Source: Rotaria sp. Silwood1
Taxonomy: Eukaryota > Rotifera > Eurotatoria > Philodinida > Philodinidae
Assembly (NCBI GenBank): GCA_905250075.1
Contig: CAJNOP010000668.1
Location: forward strand, 1 to 64,000
Direction of reading: 5' to 3'
Length of the DNA stretch: 64,000 nt
Of the stretch, positions 36,242 to 50,268 are shown in pieces. The notes beneath the pieces were generated by a model, which worked only from the letters and a program-made list of their open reading frames with translations, was not told where the DNA came from and did not search any database. Numbering within the stretch: the first letter of the stretch is position 1; every line of letters begins with the position of its first letter. The translations under genes and the position numbers were made by a program.

Positions 36242-39200
36242 ATGTTGCAAAATAATCTTCTTATCTGTTATATAGAGACTTTATATGCAATAATTGTATA
36301 TACTGGTGATAAACGAGGTGCCGGTACAGATAGTCAAGTTTATATAACATTATTTGGAAATAATGAAAAACGAACAGAAAAAATTCATTTAAAAAATTCT
36401 AACAATAAAGATCCATTTGAACGTAATCAAGCAGATAAATTTTGTGTTAAAGGTGATTATATTGGAGAATTAACTAAACTTCGTATTGAACATGATAATA
36501 CTGGTCGATTAGCTGGATGGTTTCTTGATCAAGTATCAATATTTATTTTCGTTTTTTTTTTTCTTATCTCAATGAAAATATTTCTATTTTATTTCATCAG
36601 ATTATTGTGACAAATCTTTCTGATCCAGAAACAACATATTTTACAACATGTAATGAATGGTTAGCAAAAGATGAAGGTGATGGACAAATATTTCGAGATC
36701 TTATATTAAATAAACAATCAAGTGAAATGCAAAAAGGTAAGAAAAAGAATTTTAGTTGACTATTTTAAAACATTTTTTTACTTGCTATGCATAGATAATC
36801 AATATAAAATAACAGTTTATACTGGGAATCAAAGAGACGCTGGAACAGATGTTGATGTATTCATTACACTTTATGGTAATTTAGGTGAAACAGATGCGAT
36901 TAAGCTAGATAATAAAAACAATAATTTTGAAGCTGGAAAGTAAGACTTATACATGATTCTCTATGATAAAAAAATATATATATATATATTTTTTTTTCTT
37001 TTCATAGAAAAGATGAATTTACAATTGAATGTCCAACTGTTGGTACATTAAACAAAATTTTAATTGCACATAATAATCAAGATTTTGCACCAAATTGGTT
37101 TTTGGATCGAATATTGATTGAAGATGTTAATGCACATCATATATATGAATTTTTATGTGATAGATGGTTAGCAAAAGATGAAAATGATAAACAAACAGCT
37201 TGTTTCTTGTTTCCAAAAACATCAAGTGATCATGAAAAACAACCGATAGAAGGTAAATAATGTTTTATTTTAAAACAAAACTGAATTAAATCTATTTTTT
37301 TTAAATTTTTAGCTATGTGTAAAGATGATGGTAAATAAAAATGAAACAAAATAAATATATATATTCTTGGTTTTTAGATACTTCGTATAATATAAAAGTT
37401 TATACGGGTGATAAAATCAATGCTGGTACAGATTCACGAGTTTATGTAGTTTTACGTGGAAAAAATTCATCGTCAAGTCAAATAGTTTTGAGAAATGGAA
37501 AATTTGACAAAAAATCTATCGATAAATTTACAATTTATGCTTCAAATAATCTTAGTCCATTAACAGCATTGTATATTGGACATGATAATAGTGGATTTGC
37601 ATCTGGATGGTATCTCGATAAGGTTTGTTCAGATTGATTTAAGAATATCTAATTGATCAAAATCAATAGTACAAGAAACCATATTATGCTTTTAATCATC
37701 AATCAATCGCTCTATGAACATCTATAGAGGTGTATAGATCTATAGAGATAAACAGATGTAAAAGTATTCAGGATAGAAGCAATAACTCCTTTTTCAAAGG
37801 CGTTTTCTTTATCGCTTTTTGCCCTTATAATCAAAATATTCGATGTTTCAATACTTTTATATCGTTGTTTTGTTACAGATTGATATTTTTTCTTAAAGAA
37901 TCTGAATTTGTTACGAATTCAAATACACCATCAGATGTCAAAAGACTATCACAGTACGCTCGTACCCTACTAACTTTTTTCTATAGAATCACTTGAGAAA
38001 AGTTTTCTAGCGATTATTTTTGATGCAAAAGGCAGCTGATCTCCACTTTGATCCTTTTACTACATACCATACCGGTATTTTTTAAAATTTTTTATTGAAT
38101 TTTTTTTAAAATGTGTAATTGATGTTTGCTGTAAGTCATACAATTGGTTCAATTGATAGATACTTCGTTTTTATTTGAATATTCTACTACTGTTAGGTAA
38201 CACTTACGAAATGATTTTAATTGAATATGAATAATGAACATGAAAATAACTACAACGTTTTGAATTAGGTTGTCAGTTTTTCTAATAGTTACGCTCGGTT
38301 AACGAAGATAAGTGTCCTTTGAAGGTCTCTATGTTCTCAAGATTTATTTATTAATAAATCTAATGTCTTAATAGATTGGCATTTGTAATATATAAAATTC
38401 TTCTTGCTTATATTCAATACTAATATATTAAGCAGAGATGTAAGCAGATCGACTTTTCTCAAATGTGATCTTGTAAGTTTTTTAGTTTTAATGTAAATAT
38501 TATGAAGATGCATGTATAGTAATAACGCGAAAGAACATTATTCATCATATCTGAATTAATTTAAAAAACATTCAACTATGATTTAGATTTTAGAATAATA
38601 ATAATAATATTTAGATTTGTCTGATGACATGTCATTGAAATAAATAATGATGAGCGATGACTTTCACTGATAAGAATAAACTTTCAAAAAGAAATTTCAA
38701 GTAAAAAGTAGTAGACTCTCAGATATATCTAATGGTTGGTTACTGATATTCAATAGCATTCAATAAATTCTATTTGTTATGCTCACTAAAAGCTAAAACC
38801 AAATTCATATATTATATTTGATCAATGATTTTTCTCTTTCATTTCACAAAGATGAAAAACATTTTAGGTTCTTGTTGAATGTCCAATTACAGGTATTCAA
38901 CAAACATTTCCCTGTAATAATTGGTTAGCATATGATGAAAATGATGGACGTACTGAACGTCGATTAAAAGAAGATTTATCATTACGTAAAACTCATCGAC
39001 CAAGTAAATAAATTAAAAATTATTTTCATTTATTTATTTTCTTTATTCAGGTGTTCCATGGTACATATGGATGTATACAAATGATAAGAAAGGAGCAAGT
39101 ACAAATGTTCAAGTAATTCTTGTTCTTTATGGTGATAATGGAAAATCACGGAATGTTAAATTAGAAAGAAATTCAGATACATTACAACAAGGTCAATGTG

Positions 39201-42200
39201 ATCAATTTAAAGCTGATATAAATGATGTTGGTATACCATATAAATTACGTGTTAGTCTTAATGATAAAAATTTATCTACATCATGGCATCTTGATCGAGT
39301 ATAAAAGAAAAAAAATATCTATTGTTTCTTGTTTTTTGTTTCTTATGAAAGTTTTAGATTGAAATGGATAATCTTAAAACAAATCAAGAATATATATTTC
39401 ATTGTGGAAGATGGTTATCAAAAACAGAAGATGATAAACAAGTTATTCGAGAATTACCAGCTGAAGGATCAGAAATATCCAAACGTTTACCTATTGTTAA
39501 ATATATAGTTGATGTATATACAGGAAATAAAATTGGTGCCGGTACCGATGCAAATGTCTTTATTAATATTTATGGTGAATGTGGTGATACAGGAGGTTAC
39601 AACATATAAGATTTGAATTCAATAAAATTTTAAATAAAAAAAAATTCTTTTTTTTTGTTTTTTCTCTAGTACGTTCATTAGAATATTCATTAAAAAATAA
39701 AAATAAATTTGAAAAAAATCAAGTAAAAATACATTTTAAAAATAATTATTTAAAAAAATTATCTTTCATAGGTTGATAGTTTTATTATTGAATCTGTTTT
39801 ATTAAAACAAATACGTAAAATTCAAATTGGTCATGATGGTACTGGTTAGTTATATTAATAAAAGAATTATTTTTTTCTTTTTATTTATTTATATAATCAT
39901 TAAATAGGAGTAGGTTCTGGATGGTTTTTAAATAAAGTTATTATTCGTCAAGAAGATGGCTGTTATGAACCAACAACATTCATTTGTGATAGGTATATAA
40001 AAAAAAAAAAAAAATAGCAATATATATATATTGTTATTAAATAAAAAAACAAAATAATTTTTAGATGGTTTGCTGTTGATGAAGATGATGGACGAATCGT
40101 TCGTGAATTTATAGTAACACAACATTTAGATATGACAACATATAATATTAAAATAAAAACTGGTGATGTTTTTCAAGCTGGTACTAATGCTGATGTACAT
40201 TTAAAAATATTTGGTGAGAAAGATACTACAGATAAACTTCAACTTACAACAATAAATAATAATACAAAAAATATATTTGAACGTGGACAAATCGATAATT
40301 TTACATTTGAATGTTATGATCTTGGCAAAGTTTGTTAGTTTTTCATTTGTATTAAGATTATTTTAAATATTATCAATAGATTGAACATATACTTATTGGA
40401 CATAATGGAAAAAATCTTGGTGCTGGATGGTTTCTTGATTGGATTGAAATTGATGTACCAAGTCGTCGAGAAGTTTATAGGTATGAGTTCATATATATAT
40501 ATAATATCGAGTGTCTGTTATCAGGTTCGTAGGCAAAGATAAAGTCCTAAAATATTACTTAAACGTTCTAGAAAGGCATACAGAATTATTAATCAATGAA
40601 ATTGACTTCTTCTCGAAATTGAGTTTCATATTTTTTCAATAGTCAATTCAGATCTCAAGATTCGCTTATCTTTCAAATTAGACTGTTATATCTCATTTCG
40701 GCTGCATACCGTCGACTCAAAATTCGATATTATCGATTATTTATAGAGTCGTGTTATCTAATGTTCATATGAAAAGTGTTTTTGGTTTTGTTTTCAGCTC
40801 TTTTAGTATGAATAATATATCAAATGAATATTCATTCTTTATACTTTGACTAATATTGCACTAGTTTTCTTCTGAATAATGTTTGATAAACTTTTATTTT
40901 CATTAAAAAAGTCAGTTGTAGTCGGTTCAAAGATATGTGAAAAAATTAATTTAGTCAAGACGTTAGTCTTATTATTAAAAGACACTTCTCCATATTAAAA
41001 AGGTAGGAAAATTAAAAAAAACGATGTTTTCAGTGAATTTATTTTTTGATGTATCCTTGAGAGATTTTGCTGAAATACAAGAAAATTTCGACTTTTCAGA
41101 GATGAAGACTTAGATTTATTTGTATCTTTGGATAGATAGAGTAGTCAACATTCGAAAAATTCTTCTCTTTTTTGTTATTTTTCACGAATGTTTTTCTCTT
41201 CAACATCGTCAATTTACCAGCAAAATCATACAATTTCCAATATATTTAAGGATGAAGATCTGTAATATTATTAGGAAAAAACTTAAATCTACTATCTGAC
41301 AGTAAAAAACAGTGAAAGCAGGACAAATTTCAACATTTTTTTTTCCTTGACTAATACTGTCTGTTGTTTCGAGATTGCTGATCTATGATCAATATACTAG
41401 GTATCGGAGCGATTTTCAGTTGAGATTGAGGGTATCTTCTAGCTCTTAATGATTAAAATCACATTCGGGTGTATTTATTTGTTTTTTTTTCTTAAAAAAA
41501 AATTTCTGGTGGCTTTAAGGTCTTCTAGTATCTCAGTTCTCCTAAGCAAAAGAAACAATATTTTTCAACGAAAAAACATCTAAATCAGTCATACAAAATG
41601 AATTGTGAATGTTTGCGAGAAAATCTTCATGTCATTTTTTGGTTCCTGTGCTCTCATTTATTTCATGGAAGGAAGCATTTGAAAAATTGTAATATATGAC
41701 AATTCTTATTCTACTAGTCGAGATTTATCTATCCTGAATGTTTCATAAGCTTTTGGAACTCACATATAGTTCCGAAGAAAATAGTTTGTATAAGTTGTAA
41801 GTTGAAGTTTTTCGGCTTTCTTCCCCATTACAGTCTTATCTTATTTGCTATCTAAATCAAAGCTTATAATAGAAAAAAATATTTACCTTACGAAAGCAAG
41901 ATATGTAAAATAAAAATAAGGAGCGAATAGCAAAAATAAGACGTCCGTAAAAAAGAAAGAAAAAATTCTTATTCAAATTGTAGAAATAAACGAGACAAGT
42001 CCTTACTCGACTGATCGATTAGCTTGCAGCACAACGATAATCTACGAGAGATTTCTTACTTGACGTTGTTTGTATTACTCTAGTGAGGTTTAAGAGCACT
42101 AAAGGCTAATAAGTAGTAGCGAGATCAATCGCGATAATATAAACGAAAAACAACGGCGTTGCTACCGCGATGGTATTTACAAACGAATGTTGTGACTTTC

Positions 42201-45200
42201 AATGTTGTAACTATATTTAACTACAACTGCTGTCACTGACACATGAGATTCATTGAATCTTAGAATGTTTCATTGGTTGGCACCAAAATTTCATGCACGT
42301 TTATATAGTTTTAAAATATTCTCTGAGAATGTTGCTGCCATCGCGCTACAATGGATATCTCTAATGAGTAGTCTCTGTTATCTTATTCAATGGATAGATT
42401 TGATTAGAGATTTCTTTGTTTAGATAAATTAAATTCGTTTTAGTATATGTTTATCTTCTATTTCAATAGATTTGCCTGTTATCGTTGGTTAGATAAAAAA
42501 GAAGGCGACGGGAAAATTGAACTTGATTTAATACCATTAGACATATTTAAAAACACAAGTCGTAAATATCAAAATAATTCAATTTAATATTGAAATATAA
42601 TTTAAATAAAATTAATAATAATTTTGTTATATAGTTATTCCATATGAAATAACAATTTTTACTGGTGACAAAGTTGGTACTGGTACAAATACGAAAATAT
42701 TTATTCAAATATTTGGTTCACATGGTAAAACAGACGAAATTCTTCTTAAAAATGAATTCGATTCATTTGAAAGAAAATCAGTATAAATAATTTTCAAGAA
42801 ATTTTTTGTTTTATGTTTTCAAAACAAATTTTTTTCAGGTTGATAAATTTAAAATCGAAGCTCCTAATATCGGACAAATTGAAAAAATTCGAATTGGTCA
42901 TAATTCAGAAAAATTTGGTGCAGCATGGTATCTTGAAAAAGTAAAGTTTTATTTTGTTACTTGTTTTTTTGATTTTATCAAAATTTTAATTTAGATACTT
43001 ATTCAACAACATTTACATGAACCATTTGATGAACAAAACGAAGTATTAAATCCGAATGTTGAAGAATATTGGTTTGTTTGTCGAGAATGGTTTGATAAAG
43101 GTCAAGGTGATAAACAAACTATTCGAGAATTATTACCAACTAATGAAAATGAATATATATTGAGCGATCGAAAAGGTAAAAGAACAAAAAAAAACTTTTT
43201 TTAAAAGTCAATAGAAAAATATTTTATTAGAAATAACTTATCTTATACATGTTTTTACGGGTGATAAAAGTGGTGCTGGTACAGATGCAAATGTTTTTAT
43301 AACAATCTATGGTCAATATGAAGATTCAGGTAAACAATTAGATTTCATTTTATTTTAAATAAATAAAGAATTATTATAGGTGAACATCAATTAACGACAT
43401 CAAAAACAAATATCAATAAATTTGAACGAAAACAAGTTTGTTTGTTTTTTTATGTTGTATTTTTAAATCATGTATTTCTTTTTTCTTTTCAATTTAAGGA
43501 AGATATTTTTGAAGTCAAAGCTCCAACATTGGGAAAATTGACAAAAATTAAAATTCGTCATGATAATACAGGAGTATGAATATTAGACTGAAAGTTAATC
43601 TTTAGAATCGTATGCACTTAACAAACTAAATCTGAATCTTCGGAGTAACTTTTCTTGAAAGACAAATAGCATAACTTTAGTAATAGAAAAGTTCATTCGA
43701 AATTGTTTGATTCTCAAATTTTTGCTTCAACAACAAGATTTAGAATGTAAAAATTTCACATCAATTGTTTTTATAACGAACTATCAAACAGTTTTTTTGA
43801 ATAGGAATTTACAAGATAGTTCTGGTTTTGATCCCACGAGACTAGAATCGTATTTGAGGATGTGGTCTCATAGAACTTTTCTAAGAATATTTTAAACTTT
43901 TATTCTGAAAGACGAAGTTTATCGACACAGCAGAAAAGGTAGTGCTTGTGACTGTAATAGAAAAATTAGACTTTGTTCGATGCCAAAAACAAAATGTAGC
44001 ATTTTTCTTCTATATATAATCAAGTTTCGATTATTTTTACGAACTTCTGATCTTTCATGATTGTTTAATAATCATTTTTCGACATATTTCAAAACGATCG
44101 AATAAATAATGCTTTTCTTACAAGCGGGTTGTTCATAGAAAATAAAAAGTTCTGAATTAAGTTTGATTAGATTCTGAATCAATTCAAAGAGTTTTACAAA
44201 TTATTATAGCAAAGCTGTTGAATTTTGGAAGCGAAACTGGAACTAAAAAGAAGGCGACTTTGCAGACCCTTACTTTTGAAATGAGCTATAATCCATAATC
44301 GAGCAAAGCAGAACAGTAGAGATTTCATTCATCTTGTTTACGAGTAGCTTGTTATAAAGAAGTTACAGTTCAGTATGAATTTTTAATATAGCTCTCATGA
44401 CTGATAAGTATGAATCGCTATCGTCACCTAGGAAGATGAGTTTGCCTTTTATTGATAAGAATTTTCATTTATTTTCTGTAGAAAGTTATGCTACTTTTTC
44501 ATTCTGAATATTTCTTCTCTATGAAAGTCTTTGAAAAAAATTCAATTTTTTTTGTTTATTTCTACAGATATCTTCTGCATGGTATCTTGATCGAATTGAA
44601 ATTGTTGATCCTGAAACTGCCATTAAGTAAATATAATAGAAAAAAATTGAAATAAAAATCCTTCTATTATTTAAAAGATATCATTTTATATGCGAAAAAT
44701 GGTTAGCTGTCGATATAGATGATAGAATGATATCATTCGAAATTCTTGCACTTGAAAATAAAGTCATTTCTGAATCAATTGGACATCAAAGTAAGTTTTT
44801 AAAAGAAAAGAATTCATTTTAATAAATAATTGATAAAATAATATTTTCATCTGTAATCTTTCTCTTCGGATATATCTTCTTTTTGGTTATAACTTTAGCT
44901 ACAACTTATCGAATTAATGTAATTACTTCGAATAAATTTGGTAGTGGTACAGATGCTAATGTTTATATAATTATATTTGGTGAACATGAGAATACAGGTG
45001 AAATTTATTTCTATTAAATAAAAGAAACATATGTTTATTTAAATAATAGGCAAAATTCCATTAGTTAAATCAAAAACAAATAAAGATCCATTTGAAAAAG
45101 GTCATAGAGATCTCTTTGAAATTGAAGCTATAGATATTGGTCAACCAGAAAAGATTAAGTATAAATAAAATATTATCAAAGAATTACTTAATTCTTTTTT

Positions 45201-45917
45201 TGTTTTAAGAATTGGTCATGATAATTCAGGTTTTGGATCAGATTGGTTATTAGAATGTGTAGAAATTAATGTACTAAAATTAGATCATACATGGATATTT
45301 CCATGTGGAAAATGGTTACATAAAACAAAAGATGTTACTCAATTAGAACTTGAATTATATCCAAAAGAAATATCAACTGAAATCTATTCATCATGTAAGA
45401 ATATTAAAAAAAAAAAGTATGCTCAATTAAATATGTAAAAATATTTCATTAGATGTTCCATATCAAATAAAAATTTATACATCAAATATTTTTGGTGCAG
45501 GAACGGATGCTAATATTTATATTCAAATCTATGGTCTTAAAAAATCAACTGATCAAGTTATGTTATGTAGTAAAATAGATCGACATGGGAAATTTCAAAG
45601 AGGTTCTACAGATGTTTTTATACTTGAACTTGACGATGTTGGAGATTTTATTGAAAAAATTCGTATTGGACATGATAATAGTGGTTTTGGTAAGAGAAAA
45701 TAGACATTTGATTATGAATTATTTCGTTTTTTTTTGTTAAATAGGTCCAGCATGGCATTTAAATCATGTTGAAATTCGTCGATTAATTAAAGGTGAAAAA
45801 ACAAATACATATGTATTTCAATGTAACCGTTGGTTTGCTAAAACTGAAGATGATGGATCTATTGTGCGTGAACTTTTTTCAGAAAAACTTATTAAAGAAA
45901 AGCTTAATAAGAAATAA
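36242..45917 (+). CDS. Ten-PLAT-domain protein (LOXHD1-like), 28 exons
   Basis: Exons: 36242-36532, 36601-36736, 36795-36939, 37008-37252, 37313-37330, 37378-37622, 38868-39003, 39051-39298, 39358-39595, 39670-39722, 39772-39844, 39908-39992, 40065-40329, 40380-40480, 42470-42561, 42635-42780, 42839-42940, 42995-43175, 43231-43329, 43380-43435, 43499-43573, 44568-44626, 44678-44790, 44899-44997, 45050-45158, 45210-45394, 45453-45689, 45745-45917. Phase holds at every junction, giving 4005 nt and 1334 residues. Ten PLAT/LH2 beta-sandwiches of about 130 residues follow one another, each showing YTGDKxGAGTDxxVxI, then IGHDNxG, GWFLDxV and a C-x-x-WLAKDEDD end. PLAT domains bind lipids, Ca2+ or protein partners. 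Proteins made only of PLAT repeats are LOXHD1-like and lie under the plasma membrane of hair cells in vertebrates; the role here is unknown. Introns are mostly 47-75 bp, three are 1.0-2.0 kb, and exon 5 is only 18 nt. The ATG at 36242 is the first in frame; an upstream first exon is possible. Confidence 0.88.
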
Positions 45918-45949
45918 ATATTGAACCTTTATACAGATGAATGTGAATA

Positions 45950-46200
45950 AACACATTCTCAAAAAAATTAAAATAAATTTGGAAAAAAACAAATTGATTG
46001 ATTTATAATTGAAAGTAATCATTTACGGAAATATTTATAAACTTAAAATCCGATGTGATAATTATGAAATATTAAACTATTGGTTTTAAGAAAAAGTTGA
46101 AATTAAAGATAAAAGATAAAATCTATGTATTTTATTGTTAACGATGGTTAGGAGAGGATAAAGATGATTCAAAACTTGAACAAATAATTTTGCTACTAAT
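45950..46200 (+). pseudogene. Decayed eleventh PLAT repeat after the gene end
   Basis: Beyond the stop at 45917, readings such as KFGKKQID, FIIESNHLRK and RWLGEDKDDSKLEQII follow the order of a PLAT repeat (compare KFEKNQ, then WLAKDEDD in the gene). Stops and shifts interrupt them. This is the remains of a further repeat lost when the gene acquired its present stop, or of a partial duplication. Confidence 0.6.
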
Positions 46201-46296
46201 AAACAAAAAAAAAAATAAGATTGTGATGTAGTCGGAGAAATCTCATAGAGAAGACTCAGTCGTCAGTTTTCTAAATTTAAACGTGATTGATTTGAG

Positions 46297-46396
46297 NNNN
46301 NNNNNNNNNNNNNNNNNNNNNNNNNNNNNNNNNNNNNNNNNNNNNNNNNNNNNNNNNNNNNNNNNNNNNNNNNNNNNNNNNNNNNNNNNNNNNNNN
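46297..46396. other. Assembly gap (100 N)
   Basis: Exactly 100 N, the usual placeholder for a gap of unknown size. The order of sequence across it, including what follows the PLAT relic, is not secured. Confidence 0.99.
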
Positions 46397-48488
46397 TATA
46401 GAGCACATTTGGACACATTAATAAGTAATTACTAAGAGAAAATATGAATATAGAAAAAAAAATCAATTGATGAATACGAATCAAATGATTGTAAAATAAT
46501 ATTTTCATTGCTACCATCATCAAATTGTTAAAATATAGACTTGTTCCTCTTTTGAACTGATGAAGAAAAATGAGAATCAAGAATTTTTCTTTTATTGATT
46601 CCTATGAATCAACACTGAGCAATAGCGTACACTGTTCACAAGTTGTAATTAAAATTAGTATTCTTTGATTTCTGCATCCTTCTGAATAGATTATCTGCTC
46701 TGATTGTACACGAATTATTATATACTAGAAATCAGTGCGGTAGTTGAAAACAGTCTCGTTACCGCCTCATCTCGTCAAGGATGTAGTGTAAAAACAGATA
46801 CCTTTCTATGCATTTTTTCAATCTCATACAACAATTACTATTTTTTCATTTCATAAAATCGAATAAAGTGCAGCATGCTCAAATATTTATTGACGAAAAA
46901 GAAAAATTTATATCTGCAAGGATAGCTCAAGGTTTTTATTCAATAATATAAAGTTTTCAAATTCTGTTACAGACTAGCATTTCCAGATTCAATACAAGAT
47001 AACAGTCCTTTTCTTTTCGAGATGCAAAACACGAATATGTATGACTACGTCTTGAATTGCTTATGGTTTGTTTCCTTATTGTGGACTTCTTGTCATCTAG
47101 ATATATTGCTCTTCCTTTATGAACACTTTTTAACATTTCGAAAAAATTTTAGAGCTATTGGTACATTTTTTCCTTACCAAAAACTGATGAAAAGTAAACT
47201 AAGTGAATAAATCCGATTTTAAGGTTTTCAAACCAATTAGATTTGAGATTAATGCGCCTAGTTTGTTAAAAATGTCCAACAAATAGTTATAAAGAATGAG
47301 AAATGAGCCTGGATGACAAGTATATAAGATAAAGAAGTGAAGAATTGTTATAAATCTACACTTGAACCCCATCAACCCCCATCGTGTTATGCACCAAACT
47401 AGAGTGAATAGTTTAATAGTTCAACAATATGTTTTCGATGTGACAGATGATTTCATGCTAACTGTACGTTGTTGGTACGATGGTCGAAACGGTGTACCAT
47501 TTTGAAATACCAAGTAGTTTGTTTCAGTATTATTCATATAGATTTATTGATATCTTCTCAATGACACGTGGGATTGTAAACAAGAAATATTCTTGATTTT
47601 TAATCAGTTTATTATTTTATAAATATTTGTGCGATCAAATTGATGTCTTCACTGTTTATTTACTATAATAGTATGCCGATGCATATATTTTATGTATAAA
47701 TGAGAAGACTATAACTTCTTTTTCTCCATTTATAATGCTTTAAGAAAGATTTTTAGTACAGATGTGTATTAGATCGTAACAAAGTTTTGTATGATCCCAA
47801 TAAAAGATTCAGTGCTAAAGTTCTTTCGTGTAGCAAATGATTTCTACTAATATAGCTATTTTATTATCAAAATGTGTTGTGTGAGCCAACGATACATCCC
47901 TCTAGTCACTTTGCAAGTGTATTAATTGATACCTATATATGGAAAAATTGAAAACTCCAAATATAAAAAAAAAACAATAGTGTTGTTCCCAGAATCAATT
48001 TTCTTAGAGAAAAATTGAAGTTTTCCCTCTTTTTCTTCGAGATGCTTTAACCGATTGAGTTGACATTTTTCTCATAACAACTAGAACTAAAGCAAGATAT
48101 ATTCATATGCTATTATCTTGTAATAAAATACAACATATTGATGATTTAGTATCGTTATTTTGTTTGTTGTTTACTGTCAGAATGTATTGAAATTGCCTAT
48201 TTTTCATGAATAACATCAGTAAAACGTATAAATAGTTTATTGTCTTCGACTGAATCATGACATCTTCTAAATAAAGTTTTATAACTTTCACGTTCTATTT
48301 TATTATAGAAAATTTTTACATCAGTAAATAGTATGAAAAATTTTGGCAATAGTATCGAGCGTGAAAACTATGTAGACAAAAAGTAATGGGAATGCACTCG
48401 ATTAAATTGATAGAATTGAATACTTTTCTTTTCTTCATATGAACTTTTATTTATTTTTTTTACAACAAAACATTGAATAATCAGAAAA
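46397..48488. other. Intergenic, nothing firm
   Basis: Two short frames look faintly protein-like (47022-47210, and a piece reading VQQYVFDVTDDFMLTVRCWY near 47420-47480), but neither has a recognised motif, splice partner or continuation. Confidence 0.4.
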
Positions 48489-49116
48489 CTAATCAGTTTC
48501 ATCATGTTCTAGTAGTAGTTCGTCTTCGCACATCAAACTATCATCGTGCTCGTCAATAGAACGCCACAGGAAAAAAGAAATCAGGAAAGTGCATAGTATG
48601 AGACTTGCTACTATGATTGTTGAACCGATCACTAACATAGCAAGGATAAAACCATTGCGAACAGAAGTTATATCTGGTTTGTGTTTTAGTGGTCGTCGTC
48701 TAGTATCGGTCGGATCAATAAAGCATGAATATGTACTATTTATCTATAGAGATGAAAAAAAACGGAGATTAAAATGAAACGAATGATATTGATATGTCTA
48801 TATTCACCACATTTGGTTGAAGCAGTACAGGTACCGAACATTCTTCAAATTGTTGCTTTATGCTGCTTCCATTTAAATTGACTTCGAAAGAAATGAGAAA
48901 CGAACTATTGATAATGATTAATGAGGAACTTTCATCTTCTTGAGGACGTGAGATAACTTCGTCGATATGACAGATCGTTTTCATAGAGAACTTATTTATA
49001 TCATTTGCATACTGATAATACTTCGAATACGTTGTCGTTATGCTGTCGACGAAAATGAATAGAACCATACAGATACATGCTGCGCATACAACATAAGTAA
49101 TTATTCGCCGTATCAT
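48489..49116 (-). CDS. Two-helix membrane protein (topology like BK-channel beta subunits; identity unproven)
   Basis: Two exons, 49116-48808 and 48743-48489, join in phase 0 over a 64-bp GT-AG intron to give 187 residues. Residues 5-25 are a hydrophobic helix (IITYVVCAACICMVLFIFVD). Residues 26-133 are a loop with Cys49, Cys93 and Cys110 and N-glycosylation sequons at Asn70, Asn82 and Asn105. Residues 134-163 are a second helix (FILAMLVIGSTIIVASLILC). The tail is acidic (DEHDDSLMCEDELLLEHDET). Small proteins with short ends inside, two helices and a glycosylated Cys-containing loop include the BK potassium-channel beta subunits (KCNMB), whose loops also carry a C-x-x-DP segment before helix 2 (here CFIDPTD). 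I propose that comparison only tentatively. An upstream exon is possible because an acceptor-like TATTAG precedes the ATG. Confidence 0.7.
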
Positions 49117-50238
49117 ATCTAATAGGTTATGTGTAGACTAAGTATGTTTGACGATGTTTTCTGTTTTTAAATGAAAATGAAAGGAAAAACGGATAGAAAT
49201 CAAGCGAGCCGTCCAATTCGTTCGTGTTCAACATATACATATTAGCCATTTATTTTGAGCAGAAACAAGAACGGCGTGAGAAGCTGAATATTTTTTGACC
49301 TTAGGCAGCTCGTAGCATATTTGTTGTCTTAGAAGTCATCATATACAGCGAGGTCATGGTCTAAACAATATCTCAAAATGGTTTTCTTATTGGTGCGGCC
49401 AAAATCATCTAAAGAGGTCAACATGTATAACTTTATTCAACGAGGAAACAGTGGCTCGTCATTCTCGTCATATAATAGCATGGGGTCAGTCACACTTTCA
49501 TTCATGCCAACAATCAATTAACAAATATTTATCATTTTATATTCCTGGTCAATATCTATTGCTTAAGTTTATGTAAACTACTTTTTTCATCAATAAATGA
49601 TCATGATGTTTCTAGTTGTTTCATATTAATTGCTACTCTTGCGACTGATTTCAAGTGCAGCATATGCACTTATTCATTGTACTCCATTTTCTAGAGAAAA
49701 AACAAACAGTCATAGGCAATTGAGAGTAACAGAGCGTGCGCTCCTCCTGCATGATCTATAGAACACGAAACACCATCGATTTATGAAAACAGTTAAGTGG
49801 TGTATATTGAAATATATCTCTGGGTTTTATGAAAAAAAGACTGTGTAGTTCTTTTATGGCTACAGTCAGTGTTGAAAATCTCTCTTATCAAACAATGCAT
49901 TGAATAAAACATACTCAACAATTCGAAACAATTAACTAGATCAATTTTCAAAAACAGGAATCTAACTTCATTAGAATTAGAACTTAATTTAAAAGATTAT
50001 GACAATCGTCGATGATGTTTTAAAAAAACAGAAAATAATATACGATTAATGAAATGATTAACATACCTTTCTAAGAAATTCGAGATTCATTATTCTAACA
50101 ATATATAACCATTGAAAAGAATCTTTATGAATTCATATTTTTATTCGTGATTGTGTGGAAAAAAATAGACTGACATATGTAAAAAAAACAAACAGTACTA
50201 AAAAAGTTTCTGAAATTCTTGTTTTCGATAGATGTTGG
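49117..50238. other. Intergenic, nothing recognised
   Basis: AT-rich sequence upstream of the two-helix gene. No repeats or gene-like frames of note. Confidence 0.45.
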
Positions 50239-50268
50239 CTGTGGCTGTGGGTCTGAGTGCGGTTACCT

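Noticed and set aside
46263-46580. 105-codon minus-strand frame
   Set aside because: It runs through the 100-N gap, so the length is an artefact.
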